Made by a program: the position numbers and the translations under genes. A stretch of DNA of 64,000 nucleotides, taken from Pseudomonas sp. FP2335 (lineage in GTDB: Bacteria > Pseudomonadota > Gammaproteobacteria > Pseudomonadales > Pseudomonadaceae). The DNA is taken from positions 2,563,501-2,627,500 of the forward strand of contig NZ_CP117437.1 of assembly GCF_030687535.1 (NCBI RefSeq), read 5' to 3'. Shown here piece after piece: positions 18,577 through 28,200 of the stretch. Numbering within the stretch: the first letter of the stretch is position 1; each line of letters begins with the position of its first letter. Below the pieces are notes generated by a model. That model saw nothing but the letters and a program-made list of their open reading frames with translations. It was not told where the DNA came from and did not search any database.

Positions 18577-19560
18577 ATGCAACTGGGGATTATCGGACTA
18601 GGCCGCATGGGCGGGAATATTGCACGGCGCCTGATGCTCAATGGGCATACCACCGTTGTTTTCGACCGTAACGAAGCATTTGTCAAAACCTTGAGCGAAG
18701 AGGGCGCCACTGGCGTCGGCGGCCTCAAGGAACTGGTCGCCGGGCTGCAACAGCCGCGTGCCGTATGGGTCATGCTGCCAGCAGGCGCGCCCACCGAAGA
18801 CACCATCAATGAGCTGAGCACGCTGCTGGAGGCTGGCGATGTGATCATCGACGGCGGCAACACCAACTATAAGGATGACGTGCGTCGCGGCAAGGCACTG
18901 GCGGAAAAGGGCCTGCACTACGTTGACGTCGGCACGTCCGGCGGCGTCTGGGGCCTGGAGCGCGGCTATTGCATGATGATCGGCGGCGACACCGAAACCG
19001 TGCAGCGCCTGGACCCGATCTTCAAGACCCTGGCCCCGGGCATCGGCAACATCCCGCGTACCAAAGACCGCAAAGACAGCGCTGACCCGCGCGCCGAGCA
19101 AGGCTACATCCACGCAGGCCCCGCGGGTTCCGGGCACTTCGTCAAGATGATCCACAACGGCATCGAATACGGGATGATGCAGGCGTTTGCCGAAGGTTTC
19201 GACATCCTCAAGACCAAGAACTCGGACAACCTCCCAGAAGATCAACGTTTTGACCTCAACGTCGCCGACATCGCCGAAGTCTGGCGCCGTGGCAGCGTGG
19301 TGTCGTCCTGGCTGCTGGACCTGACCGCCGACGCCCTGGCCACCGACCCGAAACTCGACGGCTACTCCGGCTCCGTGGCCGACAGTGGCGAAGGCCGCTG
19401 GACCATCGAAGCGGCCATGGAACAAGCCGTGCCGGTGCCGGTGCTGTCCACTTCGTTGTTCGCCCGTTTCCGTTCGCGCCAGCAGAGCACCTACGGTGAC
19501 AAAATGCTTTCCGCCATGCGCTTCGGCTTTGGTGGCCATGTGGAGACGTCCAAAAAATGA
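18577..19560 (+). CDS. gnd: 6-phosphogluconate dehydrogenase (decarboxylating), short form
   Basis: A 327-residue enzyme converting 6-phosphogluconate to ribulose 5-phosphate and CO2 with reduction of NAD(P). The Rossmann motif GLGRMG is at 7-12, and [29 protein letters not shown] and GHVETSKK match the short, often NAD-preferring Gnd type (about 300 residues instead of 470). TAGGAG precedes ATG 18577, and an AT-rich -10-like TATAAACTAT lies at 18531. It overlaps zwf by four bases (ATGA). Confidence 0.93.
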   Translation: MQLGIIGLGRMGGNIARRLMLNGHTTVVFDRNEAFVKTLSEEGATGVGGLKELVAGLQQPRAVWVMLPAGAPTEDTINELSTLLEAGDVIIDGGNTNYKDDVRRGKALAEKGLHYVDVGTSGGVWGLERGYCMMIGGDTETVQRLDPIFKTLAPGIGNIPRTKDRKDSADPRAEQGYIHAGPAGSGHFVKMIHNGIEYGMMQAFAEGFDILKTKNSDNLPEDQRFDLNVADIAEVWRRGSVVSSWLLDLTADALATDPKLDGYSGSVADSGEGRWTIEAAMEQAVPVPVLSTSLFARFRSRQQSTYGDKMLSAMRFGFGGHVETSKK

Positions 19561-21080
19561 CCGCCAACGGCAAGAAGTCCAAGGCCGAACCCGCTCCACC
19601 CACCATATTGTTTCTGTTTGGCGCCCATGGCGACCTGGTCAAGCGCCTGCTGATGCCGGCGCTGTACAACCTCAGTCGAGATGGGTTGCTGGGCGATGGC
19701 CTGCGTATTGTTGGCGTTGATCACAACGCCATCAGCGACGCCGACTTTGCCAAGAAGCTCGAGGACTTCATCCGCACCGAGGCCGCCAGCAAGGTCAAGG
19801 GCAATGCCGACAATGCCCTGGACCCACAGTTGTGGGCCCAGTTGGCCAAGAACATCAGCTACGTCGAGGGTGACTTCCTCGACGACAGCACCTACGTGGA
19901 CATCGGCAAGAAGATCGCCGACAGCGGCACCGCCAATGCGGTGTTCTACCTGGCCACCGCGCCGCGCTTCTTCAGTGAAGTGGCGCAGCGCCTGGGCAGC
20001 GCGGGGCTATTGTCGGAAACCGAGGATGGCTTTCGCCGCGTGGTCATCGAAAAACCCTTCGGCTCCGACCTGGCCACCGCCGAAGCGTTGAACGCCAGCC
20101 TGCTCAAGGTGATGAGCGAGAAGCAGATCTATCGCATCGACCATTACCTGGGCAAGGAAACCGTACAGAACATCCTCATCAGCCGTTTTTCCAATGTGCT
20201 GTTCGAGGCATTCTGGAACAACCATTACATTGACCACGTGCAAATCACCGCCGCCGAAACCGTCGGCGTTGAAACCCGGGGCAATTTCTTCGAAAAAACC
20301 GGCACCTTGCGCGACATGGTGCCCAATCACTTGTTCCAGTTGCTGGCGATGGTGGCCATGGAACCTCCCGCTGCGTTTGGTGCCGACGCGGTGCGCGGTG
20401 AAAAAGCCAAGGTGATTGGTGCCGTGCGGCCCTGGTCCCTGGAGGATGCGCGAGCCAACTCGGTACGCGGGCAATACACCGCCGGTGCAATCGGCGGCAA
20501 GCCACTGCCCGGTTACCGCGAAGAAGCCAACGTCGCGCCCGACAGCAGTACCGAGACCTTTGTCGCCCTCAAGGTGATGATCGACAACTGGCGCTGGGTT
20601 GGCGTGCCGTTCTACCTGCGCACCGGCAAGCGCATGAGTGTGCGCGACACCGAAATCGTCATCTGCTTCAAGCCTGCGCCTTATGCGCAGTTCCGCGACA
20701 CCGAGGTGGATGAGCTCAAGCCCACCTACCTGAAGATCCAGATCCAGCCGAACGAAGGCATGTGGTTCGACCTGCTGGCCAAAAAACCTGGGCCGACCCT
20801 GGACATGGCCAATATCCAACTGGGTTTTGCCTACAAGGACTTCTTTGAAGTGCAGCCGTCGACAGGCTACGAAACCTTGATCTACGACTGCATGACCGGC
20901 GACCAGACCTTGTTCCAGCGTGCCGACAACATCGAAAACGGCTGGCGTGCGGTGCAACCGTTCCTCGATGCCTGGAAGCAGGATGACGGCATCCAGCCCT
21001 ACAAGGCCGGCGAAGATGGCCCCGCCGCGGCAGACGCGTTGCTGGCCCGTGATGGCCGCACATGGCACTCCCTCGGATGA
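19557..21080 (+). CDS. zwf: glucose-6-phosphate 1-dehydrogenase
   Basis: A 507-residue enzyme oxidising glucose 6-phosphate to 6-phosphogluconolactone with NADP or NAD. It begins with a Rossmann region ([18 protein letters not shown]) and has the active-site motif [13 protein letters not shown] around residue 195. It is coupled to gnd in front and to the HAD phosphatase behind by ATGA overlaps. The usual Pseudomonas partners of zwf (hexR upstream; pgl and eda downstream) are absent, so this is probably the second, gnd-linked copy. Confidence 0.96.
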   Translation: MTANGKKSKAEPAPPTILFLFGAHGDLVKRLLMPALYNLSRDGLLGDGLRIVGVDHNAISDADFAKKLEDFIRTEAASKVKGNADNALDPQLWAQLAKNISYVEGDFLDDSTYVDIGKKIADSGTANAVFYLATAPRFFSEVAQRLGSAGLLSETEDGFRRVVIEKPFGSDLATAEALNASLLKVMSEKQIYRIDHYLGKETVQNILISRFSNVLFEAFWNNHYIDHVQITAAETVGVETRGNFFEKTGTLRDMVPNHLFQLLAMVAMEPPAAFGADAVRGEKAKVIGAVRPWSLEDARANSVRGQYTAGAIGGKPLPGYREEANVAPDSSTETFVALKVMIDNWRWVGVPFYLRTGKRMSVRDTEIVICFKPAPYAQFRDTEVDELKPTYLKIQIQPNEGMWFDLLAKKPGPTLDMANIQLGFAYKDFFEVQPSTGYETLIYDCMTGDQTLFQRADNIENGWRAVQPFLDAWKQDDGIQPYKAGEDGPAAADALLARDGRTWHSLG

Positions 21081-21907
21081 GTGATGCCGCGATTCATCCC
21101 ATCCGCTTTATCCTCAGCGACCTGGACGGCACCCTGCTGCATCCCGATCACCGGCCCAGCCAACGCACCGTTGATACGGTACGTGCGTTGCGCGCCGCCG
21201 GGGTGTTTTTCAGCCTGGCCAGCGGGCGTCCGCCCAAGGCCATGCTGCCTATGGTCGAGACTTTCGGTATCGATATTCCGGTGGCCGGCTTCAATGGCGG
21301 CACGTTGATCAGTCCTGATGGCAGCGTGCTTGTCGCCCATCATCTGCCTGCTGAAGCGGCGCTGATTGCCCTGGCGCTGTTTTCGGCCGCGCCGGACGTC
21401 GAAACCTGGGTGTTTGCCGACGGTGACTGGCTGCGCCGCGACCTACCAGGGCCGATGGTGCAGCGCGAGACCGATGGCTTGGGTTATGGCCCGGTCGTAG
21501 TGGAGAGTTTCGAGCCGTACCTGGACCGCATCGACAAAATCGTCGCCGCCAGCCTCGATACGCAACGCTTGATTGAACTGGAAGCGCATTTGCAGCCCAG
21601 GGTGCAAGGGCTGGCGCAGGTCTCGCGTTCACAGCCGGTGTACCTGGACGTGACGGCGATGCTGGCCAACAAAGGCGAGGCGTTGAAGACCCTGGCCGCC
21701 CACCTCGGAGTGCCGCTGGAGCAAACGGCGGCGATTGGGGATGGCGGCAATGACCCGGCGATGTTCCAGGTGGCCGGGTTGTCGATTGCCATGGGGCAGG
21801 CCGAGGAGGCCGTCAAGCGTCAGGCCAGCGTGGTCACCGGCAGTCATGTCGAGGATGGCGCTGCCGAAGCCTTCGAGCGTTTCATCTTGTCTGCCGGCCT
21901 GCGATAG
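21077..21907 (+). CDS. Cof-type HAD superfamily phosphatase
   Basis: A 276-residue HAD hydrolase of the Cof/type IIB group. The nucleophile motif is SDLDGTLLHPDH near residues 14-25, motif II is LASGRPPK, and the late motifs are Lys in NKGEALKTLA and IGDGGNDPAMFQVAG. Such enzymes dephosphorylate sugar phosphates and related small molecules, and location after zwf suggests a sugar-phosphate substrate. ATG 21077 overlapping the zwf TGA is preferred to the in-frame ATG at 21062. Confidence 0.87.
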   Translation: MSDAAIHPIRFILSDLDGTLLHPDHRPSQRTVDTVRALRAAGVFFSLASGRPPKAMLPMVETFGIDIPVAGFNGGTLISPDGSVLVAHHLPAEAALIALALFSAAPDVETWVFADGDWLRRDLPGPMVQRETDGLGYGPVVVESFEPYLDRIDKIVAASLDTQRLIELEAHLQPRVQGLAQVSRSQPVYLDVTAMLANKGEALKTLAAHLGVPLEQTAAIGDGGNDPAMFQVAGLSIAMGQAEEAVKRQASVVTGSHVEDGAAEAFERFILSAGLR

Positions 21908-22004
21908 ACAGCTACCACAGGCCCTCTGCGTTATACCTCGATACTGCTGGCCGCCCTTGGCGCCCTGATCGACGGGGCGCCACGACACGACAAGGAGTCG
22001 TCCC

Positions 22005-23322
22005 GTGGCCACGCACGCATCCTCTGCCCTCAATGGGCTCTCGCTGTAGCCGATACCACAAATCAGGCGCCATTTTCTTGCCTGCCCCACGCTGCAAGAA
22101 GTGGCAATTGCCGTCTTGCAGCAAAGCTTGGGCAATCAATATCGGTGGTTGGTTATCAACCCGTCTCACCCGGTGCTGATGGAGCCGGTCTACATCTTTG
22201 ACGGCAAGGCCTTCAAGCTGGCCGGCCACAACAGCCTGACATTGGTCGATGCGTTGATCGAACGATGTGCCACCGGGACATTCGTCGACTATTCCGACGG
22301 GACGTTCCTGGCACAAAGTGCGCAGCCGAATTCATCGCTTCCACTGCAGGTCAAAAGCAGTGACGTGGAAGCCTTGATCAATGATCGTGGCCCGCAGTTG
22401 CTCGAGCGCTATCAAGAGGCATTGGTCAACTATTGGATGGAATCAGGCACCCACGGCACGGCGCGCTTTCTGTGGGGTGATAGGCAACCGTCGCAGTGTC
22501 GTGGAGGAGGGTGAAGTGCAAGCCTATGTCGACGTGCTTGAACCCTTTGACCACCGCAGTATCTGGACTTTCAAGCAGCAAGGTACGCAGGAGGAACCGA
22601 TGTGGCGGGAAGTGCCTGCACCGCTTGTGAAGGCTGCGGATGAGCTTGCTGCCCATGAGCAACTGGCGAATATCGGCGGTGAAGCCAATCGCTTGTGGCG
22701 CGGCGCGGGAAACCAGTTTACCCAGCTCCTCCAGATGGAGGCATTCGCTCGGTTCTCACCACGGCTGGTGCGCAGAGAGTGGTTGAACTATGCGAACAAG
22801 ATGGTCCGGCAACGAGATTTGCTGATCGATGCACTGAAAGTACCTGCGGCCTCGCCGAAGCATCAGGAACTACTGGAGTTTTTCAAAAACACACCCAGTG
22901 CCCTGTATGACGAAGTCATACGCTTTCAGGAGCAGGCGTCGCTGGCCCGTAATCGCATGATCCTTCACGGGGCCCCCACATCGGAGGGCCTTTTGACGTT
23001 GTACAAGGCGTGGTTGATCGACGTGGTGGAACTGGACAGCCATGACCCGTTGATTCGCCCATTTGTGGTGCGGCAGCGTTCCTCAGGGCGCGAACTCTGG
23101 TTTGCACGTTTTTTCTACGAAGATCAGAGTGCGCGCAACATTGGTTACCACTTTTCCCGAGGACTGCTACTTCGATATGCTGATCGAAATGCCAGCTACC
23201 ACAAGTTGAAACAACGCACCTCGAACAACCAGCTGCTGATCAATGTTTTACGTTCCAACATTGATCGAGAAGTTGCCGAAACGGTGTTCTTTGGCGAGGA
23301 CGTCAACCCCGCCGACCAGTAA
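22005..23322 (+). pseudogene. broken toxin-like gene (large Pseudomonas toxin/NEL-type family N-terminus and tail)
   Basis: AAGGAG stands eight bases before GTG 22005, which opens a frame that hits TAG at 22047, continues in the same frame (PTLQEVAIAVLQQSLGNQY, IFDGKAFKLAGHNSLTLVDA, ERYQEALVNYW) to a TGA at 22512, and is continued in the +1 frame (VVEEGEVQAYVDVLEPFDHR and onwards) to a TAA at 23320-23322. The shift lies between about 22470 and 22511. The N-terminal pattern resembles the first domain of the very large toxin-like proteins common in P. fluorescens, but the total is only about 440 codons, so an internal deletion is likely too. Two lesions in one gene argue against sequencing error. 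Family placement is from memory of the pattern and is moderate. Confidence 0.7.
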
Positions 23323-23583
23323 TTACTCCGGCATGGCCCAGGACTGAAGCTGATAGCCACTTTTGTCGAGTTCGGCGCGGGCTTGCAACAGCAGGTCTTC
23401 CAGTTGCGCCGGGTCGGTATAGGCGCTGGACGACAGTTGCTTGCTGCCGATACGCGTGTTGGTGCGGTCGATGACGCTCAGGCTGAGGGCGCCATTGCCG
23501 TCATGCCAGGCCACGCATTGAAAGGGTTGGAAGGCACGGTCTGCGATCAAAAGAGCTTCGTTGATGCGGAGCGGGGCGTTCAT
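23323..23583 (-). CDS. hypothetical protein, Pseudomonas-type
   Basis: An 86-residue soluble protein (MNAPLRINEALLIADRAFQP, ending QLQSWAMPE) with a possible ribosome binding site (AGAGACGACCCAC) before ATG 23583. Its stop codon abuts that of the broken toxin-like gene, convergently. The internal SSSAYTDPAQLEDLLLQARA looks like a short structured domain, but I do not recognise it. Confidence 0.65.
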   Translation of the reverse strand: MNAPLRINEALLIADRAFQPFQCVAWHDGNGALSLSVIDRTNTRIGSKQLSSSAYTDPAQLEDLLLQARAELDKSGYQLQSWAMPE

Positions 23584-23928
23584 GTGGGTCGTCTCTCTAA
23601 ATGCCCAATCAAGTGGAGTGCCGTCGGTTGGGCGGGCCGTACGGCGAGTTACTTGTACTGATGCACGATGGCGGGGTACGGGTCACATGTTAGTGTAAGA
23701 AAAATCCAACTTTCGTGATGAGTGTCATGTAAGCGGCTGTTTTGAAAGCCCAATGAAAGTTTTCCGGGATGGTAACTTTTTAGCCGTTGGCGTTGGGAGC
23801 TGGCTTTTTGCCAACACTTATAGCGAAACGGTACAAGGCGTGCGTCAATATCTTGCTACTGTTGCTATCAGAAGCCACAAACCATTGTTTCTAAATAACT
23901 TTAACAATTTTGGCGTCAAGGAATAGTC
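23584..23928. other. intergenic region upstream of the sigma-54 activator gene
   Basis: 345 bases without a credible gene. The right half is AT-rich and should hold the activator promoter. I looked for a sigma-54 motif and found only a TGGC and a TTGCC with wrong spacing near 23800. AAGGAA sits seven bases before the activator ATG. Confidence 0.5.
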
Positions 23929-25254
23929 ATGGTTGTTACACCTGTGCAACGTCGCTTGCTGGTGGTTGACCCTTGTGAGGATTGTCATGGGTTGTTGCCC
24001 GGTTTACGAACGGCCGGGTGGGAGGTCGACAGCTGTGCCCTGGAAGCCGTCGGAGACCGCTCGTGTGATGTCGGCTTGCTGCGTTTGCAGCCTTATCATC
24101 TGGAGCGGCCCGAGGCAGTCAAGGAGCTGATCAGTCGCAGCGGCACTGAATGGATCGCCGTGCTCAGCCAGGACGTGCTGCGCCTGCAAAACGTCGGTGA
24201 TTTTGTCTGCGAATGGTTTTTCGACTTCCATACCTTGCCTTTCGACGTGGCCCGGGTGCAGGTCACGCTGGGGCGCGCGTTTGGCATGGCGCGGTTGCGT
24301 GGTCAGGCCACCACCCCGGTGGACGGGCCTGAACATGAGCTGCTGGGTGACAGCCGTCCCATACGCGAGTTGCGCAAATTGCTCGCCAAGCTGGCGCCCA
24401 CGGAGTCTCCGGTGCTGATCCGCGGCGATAGCGGCACAGGCAAGGAGCTCGCGGCCAAGACCCTGCACCGTCAATCCCAACGCCACGCCAAACCGTTTGT
24501 CGCGATAAATTGCGGGGCGATCCCGGAGCACCTGATCCAGTCCGAGTTGTTCGGGCACGAGAAAGGTGCGTTCACCGGCGCCCATCAACGCAAGGTCGGG
24601 CGCATCGAAGCGGCGAATGGCGGCACGCTGTTTCTCGATGAGATCGGTGATTTGCCGATGGAGCTGCAAGCCAACCTGCTGCGTTTTCTCCAGGAAAAAC
24701 AGATCGAACGTGTCGGCGGCAGCCAGCCCATCCCCGTGGATGTGCGGGTCTTGGCCGCGACCCACGTCGACCTGGAGGCGGCGGTGGAGAAGGGCACTTT
24801 CCGCGAAGACTTGTATTACCGGCTCAACGTTCTGCAAGTGGTGACCGCGCCGTTGCGCGAGCGCCACGGTGATGTGCCGATGCTGGCCAACCATTTTTCC
24901 CGGTTCTACAGCCAGGAAACCGGACGCCGCCCGCGCAGCTTCAGCGAAAACGCATTGGCCGCACTGGGCCAGCACCCATGGCCGGGCAATGTGCGCGAGT
25001 TGGCCAACCGCGTGCGACGCGGCCTGGTACTGGCCGAAGGGCGCCAGATCGAAGCCGCTGATCTGGGATTGCAAAGCGAGCAGGCAATTGTTTCACCGAT
25101 GGCTACACTGGAGGACTACAAGCACCGCGCCGAACATCAGGCGCTGTGCGATGTGCTCAACCGGCACAGCGACAACCTGAGTGTCGCCGCCCGTGTGCTG
25201 GGGGTTTCCCGGCCGACGTTCTACCGGTTGCTGCACAAACACCAGATCCGCTAG
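23929..25254 (+). CDS. sigma-54-dependent transcriptional activator, VpsR-like N-terminus
   Basis: A 441-residue enhancer-binding protein. Residues 1-110 look like a receiver-type fold without a clear phosphoacceptor site (VpsR-like). The AAA+ domain (about 125-350) has Walker A GDSGTGKE, the sigma-54 contact loop GAFTGA, Walker B GGTLFLDEIGDLP and HPWPGNVRELANR. A Fis-type helix-turn-helix closes the protein (LSVAARVLGVSRPTFYRLL). It is convergent with fapF, with a shared hairpin terminator between. The sigma-54-type promoter in front of fapA makes this protein the obvious candidate regulator of the amyloid operon; that link is inference. Confidence 0.9.
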   Translation: MVVTPVQRRLLVVDPCEDCHGLLPGLRTAGWEVDSCALEAVGDRSCDVGLLRLQPYHLERPEAVKELISRSGTEWIAVLSQDVLRLQNVGDFVCEWFFDFHTLPFDVARVQVTLGRAFGMARLRGQATTPVDGPEHELLGDSRPIRELRKLLAKLAPTESPVLIRGDSGTGKELAAKTLHRQSQRHAKPFVAINCGAIPEHLIQSELFGHEKGAFTGAHQRKVGRIEAANGGTLFLDEIGDLPMELQANLLRFLQEKQIERVGGSQPIPVDVRVLAATHVDLEAAVEKGTFREDLYYRLNVLQVVTAPLRERHGDVPMLANHFSRFYSQETGRRPRSFSENALAALGQHPWPGNVRELANRVRRGLVLAEGRQIEAADLGLQSEQAIVSPMATLEDYKHRAEHQALCDVLNRHSDNLSVAARVLGVSRPTFYRLLHKHQIR

Positions 25255-25266
25255 GGCGGGTAAACG

Positions 25267-25307
25267 AAAAGCCCCGCAACGACCCTTATCGTTGCGGGGC
25301 TTTTTTT
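25267..25307. terminator. bidirectional terminator between the sigma-54 activator and fapF
   Basis: An 11-bp perfect stem (GCCCCGCAACG 25271-25281 and its complement 25290-25300) with an eight-base loop is followed by T7 on the plus strand and preceded by A4, so it can end transcription of both convergent genes. Confidence 0.92.
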
Positions 25308-25318
25308 GTCGTGAGCGG

Positions 25319-26623
25319 TCAGAAGTAATACGGGAATTTCAGGCTGAACGTAAAGTCCGGTGCATCATCCGTCATGCCGATCGCCAGGTTCGGCACGATC
25401 GTCAGGTTATCCGACGCGGCAATCGTCATCCCCACGTTGAAGTAGCCGGCGTTGGCATCGCTGGACACTACCGACTGCCAGTCTCCACCGTTGGGCTTGA
25501 GCCTGCTCTTGCGCTGGATCAGGTCGGAGACCGAGAACGACATACTCATCTTCTCGTTCAACGCAAACGCTACGCCAACCCCGAGCTGGAAGCTGTCGCC
25601 AAGGCTGACCTTGCCGCCGACTTTCTGATTGACGTCACTGCTGATGTCGTCAAACGAGCCCTGGAAGTTGTGGGTGTAGGACAACGAGCCAAACAACACG
25701 GCTGGGTCGAAGGTCTTGACCAGGGAAATGCCCGGCGTAACCGACCAGACACCGTTACCCGTCGGCAGGTTCTCCGGCACATACAGGTTGTCGTTGTTGG
25801 CCGACTTGACCAGCTTGATCCCGAACGGCTCTTTGCCCGTAGGCGCCTTGACCCGCAACGACACCACCGCATCCGGCAGGCTGGGCGTTTCGTCGAGGAA
25901 TTTGTAGGCCACGCCAAAGTTGACGTCACCGATGGTTGGGTCGCGGGTCACCGACTCTTCCGACGTGGCGGTGGCATTGTTGCCGGCGCCGGCCGACTGA
26001 TAAGTCGACTCGCGGTACACCACAGGTACGTTTATGTCGAACTGCCAACGGTTGTCGACGTTGTAGCGCCCGGTCAGGTCCAGCGTCCAGTTGTCGGCCT
26101 TGATCCGGTCCAGGTTGATATTGCCGAGGAAGATCGAGTCCAGCGCCAGGAAACCGTTGAGGGTCAACTGGCGCGCATCGTAACGTGCATAGGTGACACC
26201 GGTTTCAAAGCTGAACTTGCCATTGCCAAAGAAGCCACTGGCTTCGTTGTAGAGGTTGCTCACACTTTGTGCGGGCGCCGAATCGTCCTTGAGCGACTGG
26301 CCATAGGAACTGCCACCGCCGCCCGCGCCACCGGATGCGGCTGCCGCGCCCGTGCCTGCCACGGTAGCGCCGCTGGCTTTCTGGAAGTCCGCAGGGGACT
26401 TGGCCAGGCGCCTCGGTGCCGGTGTGGCCGGCTGATCCTCCACTTGGCGTACGCGCTGTTCGAGCACGGCCAAGGCTTTTTGTTGCACTTCGTACCGCTG
26501 TTTAAGTTGCAGAAGCTCCTGTTTGAGGGTCTCGATATCGGCATCTGGCGCTGCATACAAAACGGATGCGGGCAAGAGCGTACTTAAGCAGACCACCGCA
26601 CGTAGCGATAACGATCGATGCAT
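25319..26623 (-). CDS. fapF: FapF, outer-membrane amyloid secretion channel
   Basis: A 434-residue protein with a signal peptide (to about residue 24, SVLYA), an N-terminal coiled-coil region ([20 protein letters not shown] and following), a Gly/Ala linker and a C-terminal beta-barrel of about 300 residues ending FPYYF with a terminal aromatic. In the Fap system FapF forms the outer-membrane pore for FapB and FapC, gated by its coiled-coil plug. Last gene of the operon, 49 bases after fapE. Confidence 0.93.
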   Translation of the reverse strand: MHRSLSLRAVVCLSTLLPASVLYAAPDADIETLKQELLQLKQRYEVQQKALAVLEQRVRQVEDQPATPAPRRLAKSPADFQKASGATVAGTGAAAASGGAGGGGSSYGQSLKDDSAPAQSVSNLYNEASGFFGNGKFSFETGVTYARYDARQLTLNGFLALDSIFLGNINLDRIKADNWTLDLTGRYNVDNRWQFDINVPVVYRESTYQSAGAGNNATATSEESVTRDPTIGDVNFGVAYKFLDETPSLPDAVVSLRVKAPTGKEPFGIKLVKSANNDNLYVPENLPTGNGVWSVTPGISLVKTFDPAVLFGSLSYTHNFQGSFDDISSDVNQKVGGKVSLGDSFQLGVGVAFALNEKMSMSFSVSDLIQRKSRLKPNGGDWQSVVSSDANAGYFNVGMTIAASDNLTIVPNLAIGMTDDAPDFTFSLKFPYYF

Positions 26624-26672
26624 GAAAAAGCCGTCCTTTTCTGAATGCTAAAGTGTCGAGGGTCAGCGTAGT

Positions 26673-27419
26673 TCAATAACCGAGCGTGCGTAGGCCTTTG
26701 AGTTGTTCAAGATTGCAGTTCAAGGCTGGGTTGTTCAGGCTGTTATTGTTCATCACGACGTTAAGTTGGGTCATGTTATTGACGAAGTTGGTATTGCCGG
26801 TCAGTACCGTGCCTTGCAGCACAGTGCCGCCACCAATACTCTGGAGGCTGTTGCCCTGGTTGTGATTGGCCTGGATCGCCATCTGCAAGCCGCCATTGTT
26901 GGCCGAGACGCTCACCTGACCGGCTGCACTGGCCCCTGTCACCGTGCCGCCCGCCGCCAGTACTTGCCCGGATTGCGCCATGTTGGCGGGGGCGAAGCCG
27001 TTGTCGCTGATGGTGATGCCGACGTTGTTGTAGGCGGTGTTGCCATCACCTGCCGAGCGTACGCTCTGCGTCACGCCTTGGCCGCTGCCCAGGCCAGCGC
27101 CGCCGGTTACCGTGCCGGTGCCGGTGTTCTGGTTGGTACCAGTGCCAGACGAGCCAGTGGTTTGCACATAAAATTGCGGGGTAATGGTGGTTTTGTCGAT
27201 CTGCATGCTGGCCTTGCCGGTGATGGTGTCACCGATGGCGTTGGTCCAGGTGCTGCTCATGACAATGCCAAAGCTGATGATTCGCCCTGGCATCACATAA
27301 CGGCCGCGAAGTTCGGACATCTCCGAATCCTTGAGTTCAATAGGCTTGAACGCCGATGAAGCATAAGCGGGCATTGAGGCTGCCAGGCACATGACCGTCA
27401 GCCAACGGTAAGTGTTCAT
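26673..27419 (-). CDS. fapE: FapE, minor amyloid component
   Basis: A 248-residue exported protein (signal peptide MNTYRWLTVMCLAASMPAYA). The mature part has an N-terminal region around ELRGRYVMPGRIISFGIVM, a Gly/Thr/Asn-rich centre and a C-terminal Asn-rich stretch ending NCNLEQLKGLRTLGY. Position and composition match FapE, reported in the literature as secreted and found with the fibres. AGGAG lies eight bases before ATG 27419. Confidence 0.88.
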   Translation of the reverse strand: MNTYRWLTVMCLAASMPAYASSAFKPIELKDSEMSELRGRYVMPGRIISFGIVMSSTWTNAIGDTITGKASMQIDKTTITPQFYVQTTGSSGTGTNQNTGTGTVTGGAGLGSGQGVTQSVRSAGDGNTAYNNVGITISDNGFAPANMAQSGQVLAAGGTVTGASAAGQVSVSANNGGLQMAIQANHNQGNSLQSIGGGTVLQGTVLTGNTNFVNNMTQLNVVMNNNSLNNPALNCNLEQLKGLRTLGY

Positions 27420-27458
27420 CTTTTGCTCCTGGAGCGTCCTGCTCCTTATTGCGCTTCG

Positions 27459-28139
27459 TTAAAAGAAGTCGCTTTGGATGAAACCGAAGTCCATCAGCTC
27501 GGCGTCGCCGACAGGCCTGAACTCATTCAACTGGTTCTTGGCGGTCAGCGGCAGGGGCGGGTCGAGCAAGACGTTGGCCTTGTCGTAACCTTCGCCCAGT
27601 ACGGCGAAGACGATGCCGTTCCAGCCTTTGACGAAGTCGTCGTGTGAGTAGCGTTTGTGGCCCAGTACCGGGTCGCCGATGTAGACCCAGTCCTTGTCGG
27701 CCCGCTGCATCACCACAAAGTGCTTGTAGCCACGAATTTCCAGCAGGACCACCACGGGGATCTTCACGGTCACCAGGGTCTCTGGTGCAATTTTGTAGCC
27801 CCGCGCACGCATGCCGATGCTTTCGAGGTAGCGCTTCATGTCCAGCATCGAAAAGCCCTGGGTGCGGACCAGATCCTGGTCGGCGTTGACCAACATGCCT
27901 TTGATGACGTGATCTTCGTCTACGTCGAGCCAATAGCCCTGGCGCAGGATGGTGGCGAGTGCCGCGGCACCGCAGCTGAAATCGGTTTTCTGTTCCACCA
28001 GGTTGGCGAACCGGCGCTCACGGATGCTCTCGACCTTCTTGAAGATGACTGCACCGCCAGGCATGGCGGAAATCGCCATGTTGCCTGCCCAGGCCGGGCC
28101 GGTGAGCAACATCAGGAGGCTGAGGGTCGCGAGGCGCAT
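27459..28139 (-). CDS. fapD: FapD, C39-type cysteine peptidase of the amyloid operon
   Basis: A 226-residue exported protein with the C39 catalytic Cys in QKTDFSCGAAALATILRQ, the His in GYKHFVVM and the Asp in IGDPVLGHK, all in the expected order. In the Fap system FapD is needed for export and is thought to process other Fap proteins in the periplasm. The longer open frame from 28244 runs into the intergenic terminator; MRLATLSLLMLLTGPAWA at 28139 is a normal signal peptide. The ribosome binding site is weak. Confidence 0.9.
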   Translation of the reverse strand: MRLATLSLLMLLTGPAWAGNMAISAMPGGAVIFKKVESIRERRFANLVEQKTDFSCGAAALATILRQGYWLDVDEDHVIKGMLVNADQDLVRTQGFSMLDMKRYLESIGMRARGYKIAPETLVTVKIPVVVLLEIRGYKHFVVMQRADKDWVYIGDPVLGHKRYSHDDFVKGWNGIVFAVLGEGYDKANVLLDPPLPLTAKNQLNEFRPVGDAELMDFGFIQSDFF

Positions 28140-28167
28140 GATCGTATGACCTGTTGGACACTGGAAT

Positions 28168-28194
28168 AAAAAAGGGCCTTGTTTCCAAGGCCCC
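28168..28194 (-). terminator. internal hairpin terminator between fapC and fapD
   Basis: The stem GGGCCTTG/CAAGGCCC (28174-28181 and 28186-28193) with a four-base loop is followed on the minus strand by six T residues. It lies just after the fapC stop and inside the operon. Partial read-through here would give more fapABC message than fapDEF, fitting the need for large amounts of fibre subunit. Confidence 0.85.
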
Positions 28195-28200
28195 GTTGCA

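Noticed and set aside
25181..26587. 468-codon frame antisense to fapF
   Set aside because: It runs through the bidirectional terminator and has no motif; fapF is well supported.
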